This document shows, in pieces, positions 10,542 through 21,600 of a DNA stretch of 64,000 nucleotides. The notes below the pieces were generated by a model. It made no database searches. It was not told the origin of the DNA and saw only the letters and a program-made list of their open reading frames with translations. Position numbers and translations under genes: made by a program. The DNA lies in assembly GCA_020747065.1 (NCBI GenBank), contig JAGMVK010000024.1, positions 248,001 to 312,000 of the forward strand. Direction: 5' to 3'. Within the stretch, counting starts at the first letter, position 1. Each line of letters opens with the position of its first letter. Origin of the DNA: Cadophora sp. MPI-SDFR-AT-0126. Taxonomy: Eukaryota > Ascomycota > Leotiomycetes > Helotiales > Ploettnerulaceae.

Positions 10542-11210
10542 CTACTCCGACTTGAATGCCTGTACTAGGCCCTTATACATACAAAACTCAAACTGAGCAG
10601 AATGAATGAGCTCGGTAATGCTATTTACAGAATCGCGATGGAACTCCGCGAATGATCGCTTCAAAGTTGCATCATGCTTCTCTGTCAATTGCGCAGCAAG
10701 AACTTTGACGACGGCCTCCATTTTCCCGCGAGCTGCCATAACACTACTAGCCCGGATGATACGCACTTCATCACTGTTGTAGATAAAGGTCGGTGATGAG
10801 CTAGAGCCAGCTCCGAGGCGTTCAGTGACTGCCACCAACAATGATGAGTCAGGAGCCACGTCCAGGAGTGCGGCTCGCTCACTTGTGTCACCCAGTTCGC
10901 TGCCTTCAAAGGGATGGCCATCCAGACTTCCCGGCGACTGCGTTGCAGGAGATCCTGGCGTAGAAGCGTGCCCGGCGGTAACGCCGTCATCATCACGGGT
11001 GTGGTTGCCATCGTGTGAGAGAGGTGCAGCGCCATGGTCCAGTCTGTTGCTGCTCGTATCCTCCATAAGAGGTGGCCACTCCGTATCGCTGACCATGGAG
11101 GGAGAAGAAGGCTCGGGAGATGACTCGCTGACCAGAAACTGAGCACGCCGGTTTGGATTGAACCGACGTAACGATCCGCGTCGTCGAGTAGCGGCGTGCC
11201 ACTTGGCCAT
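10542..11210 (-). CDS. Hypothetical protein, paralogue of the gene at 22,804-23,819
   Basis: Single-exon gene of 222 residues. The start was placed at the ATG at 11210 (MAKWHAATRRRG), because the open frame further upstream reads through a (CA)n tract as His/Thr repeats and is implausible. The N-terminus is basic (RRRGSLRRFNPNRR), the middle is Ser/Pro/Asp-rich and probably disordered, and the last 75 residues are charged and probably helical. That C-terminal block aligns with the C-terminus of the product of 22,804-23,819: both contain an IR-x-SS start, AAR, a K/RRS-xx-EF-xx-DSV core and a final YK-xL. About 30 of 74 positions agree by eye. The function is unknown; this appears to be a small fungal family with a conserved tail. 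Confidence 0.65.
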   Translation of the reverse strand: MAKWHAATRRRGSLRRFNPNRRAQFLVSESSPEPSSPSMVSDTEWPPLMEDTSSNRLDHGAAPLSHDGNHTRDDDGVTAGHASTPGSPATQSPGSLDGHPFEGSELGDTSERAALLDVAPDSSLLVAVTERLGAGSSSSPTFIYNSDEVRIIRASSVMAARGKMEAVVKVLAAQLTEKHDATLKRSFAEFHRDSVNSITELIHSAQFEFCMYKGLVQAFKSE

Positions 11211-11243
11211 AATGGTGCTTGTATAATGAGAAGGGAAAGGTCG

Positions 11244-11245
<2 letters not shown>

Positions 11246-11281
<36 letters not shown>
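11246..11281. repeat. (GT)n microsatellite upstream of the gene at 10,542-11,210
   Basis: About 18 uninterrupted GT units followed by degenerate TGTGTTCG/TGTGCG steps to about 11,325. It starts 36 bp upstream of the ATG at 11210, so it lies in the promoter or 5' leader of that gene (read as CA repeats on the gene's strand). Confidence 0.9.
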
Positions 11282-11282
<1 letters not shown>

Positions 11283-11329
11283 TGTGTTCGTGTGCATTCG
11301 TGTGTTCGTGTGCGTGCGCGTGTGTAAAG

Positions 11330-11900
11330 AGGAGAGAAAGAAAGTTGAAAACTGAAGGGGACGTCGTGTATTTATGCCCACTACCAGATGGCCCCCACGG
11401 TTGGTGCGGCGCACGGCTTTATCTGTCCAATTAGATCCCCAGAAGACATTTGTGATTGAGCTGCTTGTGAATCCCGGAGGAGCCAGTCATGGCGTCCCTT
11501 TATGACCGGGTTGGAATTCATACCAGGTGGAGATCTGCTGTATGAGTCATTGGCCGTTATCTTCAAAGGCGCAAATGGGAACCTCACCCACACCATTCGT
11601 CTGGTATGAGCAACTGCCAAGTGGTCAGGAAAGGGGTGGTAAATTTAAGCGAACCCCTGCCTACCTAAGCAAAACAACAAGGCTGTGATGCCACATAGAA
11701 TTTCCGAGAGCGCCAAAGTATTTTAGAGAGAGGAAAAAGCTCAATGATCAGATTATGGTCTAAAGAGATACCTCGTGCTTAACCACAATGAAAAGTTTGT
11801 AGATGCTACTGTAGCATGTTCCCAAACAACCAAAATTATCAAGATCTTTCAAGTTGAAGAGTATCTTTGCATTAAGAACATTTCGAAACATACACATGTA
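11330..11900. other. Intergenic, no gene seen
   Basis: Contains the upstream region of the minus-strand gene ending at 10,542 and the 3' flank of the PAQR gene. Short open frames here show no domain and no sensible splice continuation. Confidence 0.5.
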
Positions 11901-13114
11901 TTAATGGCACTGATTGTCTGTCTTATGCACATAATTAAACGCGCCCAGCAAGCCGAACATGTGAGCTAGTCCGGCAAATAATACTATGATGTGGAAAATT
12001 TGATGGCTATTGCCGAATATATCGAACTTAATAGGGGACCATCGTTCGGGTATCTATATTATTCTTAGTATCAATTTCAGGGGAAAACGTACACCAGAAA
12101 GAAGTAATACTCTATACACATAGATTGCTGCGTCGATTAAGTTAAGTGCTGTCATTAATAGCGTCCAGTCTAAACCCATCCTCTTTTTCTGTATTGTCCA
12201 CCCGTAAAGCACTAGTCCGTGGATAATTGGTGAGACAGAAGAGAAACCTAAACAGCCATATATAGCCGCCCTCCACGGTCTAAGGTGGGGATGTTCAAAG
12301 TGCGGGGTAAAAGTTGCTGCAATACAAAAAATTGCTAGTACAGAGACCTGGGAGTCTAAGTTAGTTAAGTTGATATTATCAATAAGAAGAAACAAAACTA
12401 ACTATACTCCAATATAATGTCTGTAGTTTTTGATCGCAGTAAAAGCCATAAAAAATAAAAGGGATAGAGGAGCCCCACATAAGAATCACAATGCCCAAGT
12501 AATCAAGTTGATTTCCTTGTTTGTGTATCCGTTCACTATAGCTATTGAAAGTATGGAACCTATCACCTTTAGTTTATACCAAACACAAATAAAGAAGAAA
12601 ACATACCCAGCAGAAAGAAAAAAACAGACAGCTACACCAAAAAAGAAAGTCGAAAAAACGAGAATATCTTTAGAGTATCCGATTGAATGATGCGTAAATA
12701 GATCGAAGCAAACAATAAACGGGAGGGCCAGAAAAAGGAGAGCCCCAAAAAGGTGCGAGTGAATATTAATTGTCTCATTGTGAAGTTGTATCAAGCTCTT
12801 GAGCGACTTCTGAATAGATCTTGCGGCTGGTCTGGTACTATTAAAACGTGGTTCTGACGGTAAAGGAGTAGTATTACCGGTATCCTGAGATGATGAAATC
12901 ATTGTCTCTAGCTTGAATTAGATTAAGACAAACTTTTGAGAAGAGACTGACCGTTGCCACGAGGCTTTGAGCCCAAAGAATAAGCATAATATCTCAAAAG
13001 ATATAGACAAGAATATTTTGTACCTAGCTGATCCCACACTAGAAGATGAGTTCGGGCCTCTATAGCTTCTGGAACTGGTCCGAAAAAATCCCAAACCGCT
13101 CTCATAGGAGGCAT
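11901..13114 (-). CDS. PAQR/haemolysin-III family membrane receptor (Izh-like), seven exons
   Basis: Exons on the minus strand: 13024-13114, 12952-12964, 12878-12907, 12607-12831, 12403-12559, 12111-12347 and 11901-12053. All phases agree, giving 301 residues, normal for the family. The joined protein has the family landmarks in order: VWDQL, W-x-RDND near the N-terminus, [27 protein letters not shown], then IPERW and NSHQIFH near the end, with about seven hydrophobic segments. FHT, the LDYLGI region and SHQ-xFH carry the conserved His/Asp residues expected to bind zinc. Fungal relatives (Izh proteins) act in zinc and sterol homeostasis. Exon 2 is only 13 nt and uses an unusual AAAG acceptor, but it supplies exactly the expected A-S-W-Q-R bridge. 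The start is the ATG at 13114, with 13105 as alternative. No disabling change is seen. Confidence 0.85.
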
Positions 13115-13375
13115 CTGAAGATGACGAGAAATTTGTGAGTACAATAAACGGACCCTCTATAAAGAAACTGCAATTGGGGATCTGGAAGTGTGGTCAGGTG
13201 ATGAATGGGCAAGCGAGAGGTGTCTGTTGAAGAAGTGAGTGGCAATAAATAAAGCTGCTCGGATTTTAGCACCAAGCTTTCTCGTCTGAGCTCTCTTTCG
13301 CAAGTCAGCCAAATACAGATAGGTAATCTTGGTGCTTCAAGGATACTTGAAGGTATCGCTTACGTTGATGGATCG

Positions 13376-13461
13376 AGGCGGCCCAAATTCGTCTCCGGTG
13401 AAGCGACATTTATTTGGGCGGCCCAAGCACTCGCTTCACCGGTGACGAATTTAGGCCGCCT
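13376..13461. repeat. Foldback element with 31-bp arms
   Basis: Arm 13376-13406 (AGGCGGCCCAAATTCG onward) is the reverse complement of arm 13431-13461 with two mismatches; the 24-bp loop itself holds GGGCGGCCCA. It lies between the divergently transcribed PAQR gene (minus) and the F-box-like gene (plus). It could be a MITE-like foldback or a strong hairpin in the shared promoter region. Confidence 0.85.
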
Positions 13462-13660
13462 AGGATGGCTTTAGCTCAGAACATGCCCGCTTGCAAAATA
13501 TGAGTTCGCGAAAGCCACGATCTTGAAATCACGATCGAGGCTCCGGGATGCAGCATCCTGATATGCGCCTTGTACAGAGATCCAGGTTGAGTTTGAGAGG
13601 GTTCTATATAATGTAGCCTCAGCTGCTCAATTATTAATGTTTCAACGGTATCAAATAGTT

Positions 13661-14374
13661 ATGTCGACCAACAGAATTCCACAAGACGTCTGGCACGAAA
13701 TTTCGAGGCATCTCCCACTGTGGTCGGCTCTGAAGTCCTCGAACGTCCTTGGATTTTCTTTAGACGCTACTCGCAAAAAACATGCAGCTCTATGCCGGCT
13801 GATTTTTAGGAACAGCGAGTGGCTCCAAGATATCACCGAGAGGCTTGGACTCAGTCCTGTATTAATAGGAGCGGCTTTGAAAGTGCTTTTTAATACGCCC
13901 AATATTACAGACAAAGCTTACTTGGTTCTCTGTGTTCCTACGTCAAGGGGGTTACGAGCAGATGATCCAGCCTTCTTACGTTCGCTTCAACCTCACAAGA
14001 TTTGCGCAGATGGCAGTATTGCTTTTACTAATTCGAACCTTATACTGTACGCTCCCCTGAGTGCCAACCCAATATACACTATACCAAACATTCAACGACT
14101 ATTCCAAGATAGCGGAAAGGAACTACAGTCCGCATACTTGGCCTTTGATACCACATCAACCTATAAATTTCGCGAATTTGGTTCCCGTTATATTACTGGG
14201 AAGAAAGGAAAGAATCCGACTCTAGAGGACATTGATGAGATGTGCTATCTAAGAACAGGACCTTCAAGTAGCCTTTACATCTTCTCTACATTACATATGA
14301 CAAGGGATGTAGGAGCTCTCGAGAGGATTTTAAGTGCTATGGCGGAAATTACCGAAAATAGTGCTACAGGCTAG
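13661..14374 (+). CDS. F-box-like hypothetical protein
   Basis: Single exon, 237 residues from the ATG at 13661 (MSTNRIPQDVWHEISRHL); an in-frame ATG at 13637 would add eight residues in a poorer context. The N-terminal segment IPQDVWHEISRHLPLWSALK followed by a basic/Leu stretch (ALCRLIFRNSEWLQ) resembles the fungal F-box pattern, in which the motif docks on Skp1 within an SCF ubiquitin ligase. The rest has no recognised repeat such as LRR or WD40. The substrate and role are unknown. F-box assignment rests on pattern only; the protein may be a lineage-specific orphan. Confidence 0.5.
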   Translation: MSTNRIPQDVWHEISRHLPLWSALKSSNVLGFSLDATRKKHAALCRLIFRNSEWLQDITERLGLSPVLIGAALKVLFNTPNITDKAYLVLCVPTSRGLRADDPAFLRSLQPHKICADGSIAFTNSNLILYAPLSANPIYTIPNIQRLFQDSGKELQSAYLAFDTTSTYKFREFGSRYITGKKGKNPTLEDIDEMCYLRTGPSSSLYIFSTLHMTRDVGALERILSAMAEITENSATG

Positions 14375-15421
14375 CCACAATACTTGGGGAAGTGAGATGG
14401 AGACCATTCAATCATTCATCGGGCGTCTGCATAATAAAGGACCGAGATCTCGCCTTGAGGGGAAGTTTCCAAGTGATTTCAACATGTCCTATCAGTTAGT
14501 TGCACTGTTATATATGTTCCATTAATAATCAAAATCTTTTGGCATTTTAAAAACCATCTCTCGTCGGGTTGCAAAGTTTATGACTTCGAATGAGACCGGT
14601 GAAGTAGAGGAGGAAATGACTAAGAAGAATGTGCTCACTTAACTTCCGCTAGGCAGTTCCTGGTAGGGGCTGGGCATGACAAGGGTGGGGGAGATGTCAC
14701 TGCGGCAGACTTGGACCAATTCAGAAGTCCGGGGAGAAACCCATCTATCGATGAAGTTGCAACAAAGTACTTTAAATAACCCCATAGCCACCAAGGCCTC
14801 AACAGACAGTCCACTGTCAGCGATTATGAAATGTCAGCGTTTAGCTATGGCAGATGTGACTCTCTTAGAAGCTATAAGAAGGTGCGTGAACCAGCAGTTT
14901 GACTTCCACAAACCGGACCATGGGTTAACACTGCTCAGTCCGCCCCTGGTGAACCCATCTTCTGTGCTTCAGGCTTCTGATTTGTCATCTGCTTCTTGCC
15001 AGTCAACGCGCCCCATTCTCCCCCGGTGGCTCTATCGGCAGAGGCTTCGCTCAGTTCCTCGTCCCGTCACGCAGATTCGAGATCGTACTATCGAGCACAT
15101 CAACGGCAACCGATTTGACTTCGTACATGTCCCGGTATATGAACGGCGACGTATTTAAGCTATTGACTGGGCTCGTCCGGTAGTTGCACTCTAATTCTTC
15201 AATCTTCGTTCCACATCCGGTTGGTAAGCATAGCCGCCTCTACCCAGGCGCTAATCGCCAACGCCCTGGGAACAGCACGTAACATATATTACTATTATGC
15301 GCAACCACCCCTAATACTGCCTATGATTCGTAGAGAAGAAGTTGAGTCAAATATAATAACATTCTTAAACATAGAAAGCGTTCTATGATCTTTGGTAGTT
15401 ATAGTTGCCTTTTAGACACTC
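14375..15421. other. Intergenic between convergent genes, one doubtful open frame
   Basis: A 160-codon open frame at 14676-15158 (plus) has ordinary composition but no domain, no homology I recognise and no clear leader. It is left uncalled. The stretch after 15,170 is AT-richer and leads into the 3' end of the P450 pseudogene. Confidence 0.4.
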
Positions 15422-17231
15422 TTATCTTAGCTCAACAATACAACCTTCGGTGATAGACATCACTAGTGTTATCTTTTGCTTTTCTACTCCTGCTAGCTCA
15501 ACCTTTTCTCCCTTAGGAAGCTTAATAATAGGAAATCTTTGTACGATACGTACTATCGTATATGCTGCTTCGACAAGTGCAAAGTCCACTTATATTTGTT
15601 AGTATTAAATAGCTTTTTAACGTATAAAAAGACAAAACTCACTTCCTAGGCAAATCCTTGGTCCGCCATTAAAAGGCAAATATCCCCATTTTGCATTCGT
15701 CTTGTCGTGGTTAAGTGGCATGTCCTCGTCCCAGCGCTCTAGTCGAAACAACTCGGCGTCCATGCCATAGAGATCAGGACGTCGATGCATAGTATATACG
15801 CTATAAGCTACTGTAGTGCCTTTAGGGACAAGGACCGGCGACTTTCTGTCAGGCCCACCACCTGTTGGAAGAATAGTTGTCCGTAGGGTCGTGCGGGTGT
15901 TAACTGGTACTGAAGGATAAAGTCGAAGGGCTGACTAAGTTAGTAATAGCGAACGGGACTCCGAGAGCATTGCTTAAAAAACGGGCAGACTTACTCTCCT
16001 TGAGTATATTTTGAAGATAATTCATGTTTCGAAGATCGTTTCGGGTCAATTCCGCGTTGCCGTATACGGCAATCTCTGACCTTAATTTTATAAGAACATT
16101 TGGATGTCTGACTAGCAGAAAGCTAAAAAAGAGTTAGCCAATCCACCTGCCTGAGTGATGCGTAAAAAATCAAACTTACAAGGCCCATGAAAGTAGACAT
16201 GCAGTTGTGTCTCGTCCCGCGGTCAGAATATTAATGATCTAGCTTCTGAGCGCTATACGGTCGGGTGTTTTTTTGTTCATCGCACGTAAAAAAACATACT
16301 TTCCCGAACCATTGAGAGAATCTTCTGAGAGATTACGGTTAATAATTGTGTCTGCAAAATGATGTACTTTTTTGCACGTATCTCGGAACTTTTTTCCATC
16401 AATAAGCTAATAAAGATCGAGGAGACGAAATCGTTTCGCGATATATTCCTGCGCAATGTTAAATGCCTCTATAAAAGTCTGTTCGCCAGTTGACTCTGGA
16501 ACTTTGAGACTCCTAATCGACTCGCCGAACAGAAAGTCCGTTGTCATATCAAGGGTCAAACGGAAGAGAAGCGGTTGAAGGTCAACGACGCCTTCTTTTG
16601 CTATCGCGTTTAAAAGGTTGTCGGTTGTATCTCTGAACATGTTTAAATCCGAGTATTCCTTAAAGTGAAACTGCGGCCTTAATAGTTCTCGCGATTGTTT
16701 CCAGGCCTCTCCGTCTTAATTAAAAATCCCGTCCCCAAACATAGGGAACGTGATCTCTCTACGAGGGCCCATAGCAAAGTCTATACGTGGTTAGAAATCT
16801 CTGGCTATTGCCTCCGGCATTGAGTTTTGAACTAACCTTTGAAATTGCTGGACAAGATGGCCTCTATGTTGGCGGGATCAACCGTTCCAAACGCTGGTGC
16901 CCCGAGAAAGACCTGTTCTAATGTATGGCCCGTCTGCCGGGAATGGAAAAGGAACAGTTCCTTAAGCCGTGACTCTTTGTTGGCCCTGAAGATTTGCTCT
17001 AAGCGATCTACACCGAATGGCCTCTGGTTTTCCAGCCGTGGTGGTGGAAGACATCCGTGTTGGAGCCCAAGGGCCTTGTCAGCCTAGATTTAATGGTTTT
17101 AGCAGGGTTTTAAGATATAAAAAGATAGACTGCGCAATCACCTGGCGCTCTTTCCGCTTGTTATATATGTGATAAAAAATTGGGACTACTAGACAACACA
17201 ACAACCAGAGTCGAGAATCGAGGAGCTCCAT
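15422..17231 (-). pseudogene. CYP52-like cytochrome P450, inactivated by three premature stops
   Basis: Reading the minus strand from the ATG at 17231 gives a membrane anchor (MELLDSRLWLLCCLVV), an intron, an LxNxRPFG-type segment, then FAMGPRREITFPMFGDGIF, a helix-I motif (AGRDTTA), the ExxR-region segments, the PERF-like LERW and the haem loop [10 protein letters not shown], ending LVMSITEG and TAA at 15422. This is the order of CYP52/alkane-hydroxylase type P450s, ER-bound fatty-acid or alkane omega-hydroxylases. Three in-frame stops break it: TAA at 16716-16718 (where the family has Gln before DGEAW), TAG at 16407-16409 (Trp expected) and TAG at 16239-16241 (Gln expected). The last two fit simple C:G to T:A transitions. 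Several canonical introns remain recognisable. It lies beside the AT-rich element starting at 17,956. Confidence 0.85.
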
Positions 17232-17955
17232 TCTCGCTGTGGGCGAAATCGAGGCCGTCCAAGCACTGTCTCGCGGCGTTCGGTGAAAGGCTGAGGGCAG
17301 CAACGAGTTTTGGAAGAAGAACGACTGATGAGAAGAGGGCGAGGAGGGGTCGAGAAATTTGCGGGTCGAGGGTGTGGTGCTCGAAACAGGCGCTTCTGTC
17401 TCGGGGGCCACGGTAGATGATGTCGTGGGAGAGATCTACGTATATTGGACGCTTGGATTTTGGCGTTGACCTTAACACAGACTCGAAGAATCGCGAATAC
17501 ACCTTGAGTGCTTCTCTGCGCGAGTCGGAACAAACGTGCAGGGCTGTCGGGGGCGCTGTACTGCTGATGAAGGGCGCATCGGGGCGTCGCGAAGATTAGA
17601 GTTGGATGATTCGAGGTGGGGGAAACGAGCACCGCCAGACTGCGCTCTGAATCTGAGCAGAGTGATCGAGGAATTTGTGGTAGACCACTGGTGAATTGAG
17701 GGAGGCTACTGCTGTTGCGCTGGAGTTTAGAATGTCTAGTTCGTAATCCTTCTGCCTTAGATCAGTAATCGTCATCGGCTTTGATTCAGATCGGAATTCC
17801 TTGTTGGCGCGTAATATACATCGTCGATGAGGTGTGGAAGGGATGAGGAGACGCATGTGCTGAGAACGTGGTGCTGTGTACGGAGTAGCGGAGAATCCCT
17901 AGGATAGGTAGCAAAGATCTTAGGCTGCCAACTGGTTGGTTGGCTGCATCACAGG
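17232..17955. other. Upstream region of the P450 pseudogene
   Basis: Several overlapping short open frames exist on both strands but share no consistent coding signal. The DNA is of normal GC and presumably held the promoter of the P450 gene. The transposon boundary is at 17,956. Confidence 0.5.
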
Positions 17956-18025
17956 TACAAGCTTTTTACATAACGTCTTTTAATCACGGGTTTTAAGCGA
18001 CACCACCACCTTGATTTTCCAAGTA

Positions 18026-19164
18026 CTCCCCTGCTATTCCTCGATTTTGCGCCCCTACATATAACTTTGCAATGCAATACTTAATTAATTTTGCAGATAC
18101 GCTAAATTAAAGCTATAATTATATATTTTTTAGCGAATTAATTTTTATTATTATATTATACTTCCTTATTTACTTAGGTCTATTATAGTAGATATTAAGA
18201 ATATATTAAGCAAATTAGAATCCCTTTTAATTAATTACTTTAAGTAAATTGCTAAAATTAATAGTACTATTATATAAATTATCTATAATATTAAAAGAAG
18301 GTTAAACCGGGATTTTAAGACTTTACTATCTTCTAAAGGACTAGTCCGTATACTTTAAGAAGAGCACAAAATAGCCCTAAAGCTATTATTAGATAAGAGG
18401 CTATAGATATACTTAGGTAAGCTTTAAGTCTTCCTTTTTAAAGCTTACTTAATAGAGCCTTTAATATTAACGATTAGCTATACTCTTTAATAAATCAAGA
18501 TAATTAGAAAATAATTAAAGTATATAGTAGCTTAAAGAAATAAAGAATTAAGGGTAGAATAGCTTAATTATATATAAGAATTTACAGCTAATTAAGTTAT
18601 TACTATTAATGAATTAGGAAATAACGAAAAGAATAGAGATTATACCTTTAGTTATACCTTAGAGGGAACCTATACCGCTGAAATTATAGAGTCTTTCTTA
18701 ATTAACTACCTATTACCTTAGTATAACCCCTACCCTTAAACACGCTTAGTTATTATACTTAATAACGCCTTAATCTATTATAAGAATATCGCAGAGATTA
18801 TAAGAGCTTATATACGTAAGAGGGTATTACTAAGGTTCTTACTACTATATTCTCCTGATTTTAACCCTATTAAAGAGAGCTTTAGAGATCTAAAGCATTA
18901 GATAAGATATTATTATTATTAAGAATATCGTAACTATGTTATATACTAAGATTTCCTTAAATATGCGGTAAGAATAGTAGGAACTAGTTTAGAGGCGGCA
19001 GAAAGAGTAAGAGCGTATTTCCGTAACTATAAGATAATTTAATTATAGCTAAACTCCACTTAAATAGACTTAAAAAGCAAGTCAAGAATCTATATATTAC
19101 GGCGATATAACTTAAATAGGAAATACTAAGTGAAGGTAAGGGGGGTAAAATTAAGTGCAGGGTT
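18026..19164 (+). pseudogene. Tc1/mariner-type DDE transposase relic
   Basis: On the plus strand from about 18,640, ignoring stops, the reading shows a DDE_3-type C-terminal half: a VII-x-NNA segment near 18,745 (DNA expected; D to N fits G-to-A change), YSPDFNPI at about 18,850 followed by ESFRDLK, and an ending ERVRAYFRNY near 19,010-19,037. Stops fall where Gln or Trp are usual. Its own possible short inverted ends are at 18028-18057 and 19138-19163 (CCCTGC, ATTTTRC, CCCCYTAC blocks), suggesting a unit nested inside the larger element. It cannot encode active enzyme. Confidence 0.75.
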
Positions 19165-19165
19165 A

Positions 19166-21485
19166 ATTACACTAGGTATTCCAAAATTATTAAAACCCAT
19201 GTAAATAACAAGTAAAACAATATAAAAAATATGTAATTAACAGATCTAATATATGTTATATATATATTAATTAGATCTTATAAAAAAACCTTAGTATTTA
19301 ACGAAAAAATCAGTATAATTCTTGTTCTTACCTAACGTACCTATTTACTATTTTCCTGTAACGCTAGCGCTACTAAGCTTTAATAGCTCTTAGGCAGCTA
19401 ATCTCTTAGCTTTATAGGCCTCTTTAAACACTAAAACGCTATCGGAAATAGTATAGGTAATACTTAGCTTAATCTCTAATAATATTATCAATTCAATACC
19501 GAATATAAGCTAAGAATTAAACGTAAATATCATGTATATATATATCAAGCTTAATAGTGTAGAAAATCTGTGTATTTCTAAGAGGGGGCAGGAGATGCCA
19601 GATTATATACTACCTCCGAAACACCACTGAATCGCCTCTATAAGTGGTCCTACCCCCTATTCTAGCTGAGACATGTCCTGTATGGGCCTGTGGACTAACA
19701 AATATTATAAATTTAATATCCTTTAAATAGCTTAATTCTGTTATAAAAGCCTTATCTAGGATATTAAAACTATACTTTAACTCCTTTTATTTCCTAGGGT
19801 TTTTCTCCTTTTAGATAATCTATTAATTTATTAATCTTACCTTATTCTTATTATTATTCGTAAGCTAAATAGAGAATAATAGTAGGGATTAAAAGCTTTA
19901 CCTGGATACCCTAGATATTATATTTAATAAGGAATTTATAGGTAAATCTAGCTTATTAACTTACCCGGGATTACGAGCTCTTCTAGCGTTAGATAATCTA
20001 AGAGGTAAAGAAATAGTAGTAGAAGTAGCCGCTTAATTTATTATATAATTTATAATCTATATTAATATTAAATAAGTAAGGTTCTTAATAGATAAGCTAT
20101 TATTATTAGATTTAGTTATAGTTTCTACTATAGTTTAATCTAGTTTCTTTATACTACTGAGCTTTAGTTTATAACTTATTTAATAATCTTCTTCAGTGAA
20201 TACGGTAATCTAATCCACTAAAGATGTTATTATATTAACTCCTAGAGTTTTAGAGTAGATAAAGGCCGCCTATTAAAGTTAACGTGTTATATTAATCTTA
20301 TAATACGTTTTTACCTTTAGTATAATATAGTAATACTTTATTTTATTATTATATAAGCGCTCTATATAGATATTATAACTAAAGATCTCTTAATATATTA
20401 ATTTAATAGCTAAAGTAGTAGTGTCTTACTATTATTTTTTATTAAGCCTTTTATTTATAACAGAATCTCTTAGTATTAGACTTAGTAATTTCATAACCTC
20501 TAGCTCACTTAAAGGATTAATAAATAGATTATCCGGATCTTTAAATCTATTGTTTTCTTACTTTAAAAGTATAAGTCTAATTATATCCTAAGCTTTATCT
20601 GCTTTAGATTTCCCTTTAGATTTCTTCTTTCCTTTACCTAAAGATTATAATTCTATATTAAATTCTAAAGCCTTAATCTCTTCTAGTGTTTTATAATAAG
20701 TATTAACTATAACTTTATTAGCTAAGACGTTCTTTTTATAGTAGTAGGTACGTAAAAGAACTATAGTGTTATTAAATAATTATTAGTCTTATATAAATAA
20801 GATTAAAAGAGGGTTTTTAGGATTCCTAAAGAGAAAATTAAAGACTTATTTAACTAGTCTTTTAGTAGTATATAATATCCTTCTCTTAATCTATAGTTCA
20901 ATTAACATTTTTTATATAACTTTGTATATTATCTTATAAATAAGGCGTTAGGAGATTAAGTTAATATCCTAATTCTTAATAATAGTATACTATTAACTCT
21001 TATTAATAAAAGACTATATATTAAAGTTAATATTTTATAGTTCCTTATTAAATAATACTTTTAGATTAAACAGAGTCTTTTTCCTTAAAGGAAGAATTAT
21101 AGGAATAAAGAATAGAGCTAGAGATAAGGGTATATCTACTACTTCTTTTCTTAGTACTACCTTACTTAATTTCTAATACTAAGCCTTTAAGAAAGAGGTT
21201 TTTAGGTTAGTAACTTATTCTTTAGGCTTAGAAGTAGTTATCCTATATTTATAACGCTTTATAGGAACTTAGTTATAGATTTATAGAGCTTAGTATTCAT
21301 TAAATACTAAGAGTAAGTTAGTATTAAGTTTTAGCTACCACTTTGAATTTTACTTATCTTCTAGGGCTAGCCTTTATATACGCTATAAGGTATAAGTTAA
21401 TTCAAGTAGTATCTTAAATTATTAAAAATTTCAAATTAATCGGAATTATTTTAATAGAGTTATTAAGAGATATTACTATATAGTA
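19166..21485. other. Undetermined RIP-degraded interior of the mobile element
   Basis: Very AT-rich, with no open frame of useful length on either strand. The minus strand from about 21,420 to 19,700, read through stops, gives protein-like stretches rich in Lys, Leu and Ile, but I could not assign them to a transposase, reverse transcriptase or helicase. The segment 19,555-19,690 has nearly normal GC and may be a younger or unmutated insert. Confidence 0.4.
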
Positions 21486-21600
21486 AAGCTAAAGGAGAGG
21501 GGTGGATGCGAAAAAAGTAGTAGGGTCGCTAAATCCCGTGATTAAAAGACGTTATATAAAAAGTTGTAGCGACGCGAACAAGGATGTGCAGCTGCCAAGC

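Larger units (their letters stand above)
17956..21568. mobile_element. AT-rich 3.6-kb element bounded by terminal inverted repeats and TA
   Basis: 17958-18000 (CAAGCTTTTTACATAACGTC onward) matches the reverse complement of 21523-21566 with few differences; weaker similarity continues about 30 bp inwards. Both ends abut TA (17956-17957 and 21567-21568), the target duplication of Tc1/mariner-superfamily elements. The interior is extremely AT-rich and full of stops in every frame, typical of RIP. It holds the transposase relic at about 18,026-19,164 plus about 2.3 kb of undetermined origin. A GC-richer island at 19,555-19,690 interrupts it. The whole may be one large element or a nest. Confidence 0.8.

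Noticed and set aside
10685..11146. 153-codon minus-strand frame overlapping the gene at 10,542-11,210
   Set aside because: Alternative frame of the same strand; the chosen frame has the tail conserved in the paralogue.
14676..15158. 160-codon plus-strand frame
   Set aside because: No domain, no splice partners and no leader signal; left as uncertain rather than called.
17161..17856. Several minus-strand frames upstream of the P450
   Set aside because: They overlap each other in different frames, lack conserved motifs, and lie where the P450 promoter should be.
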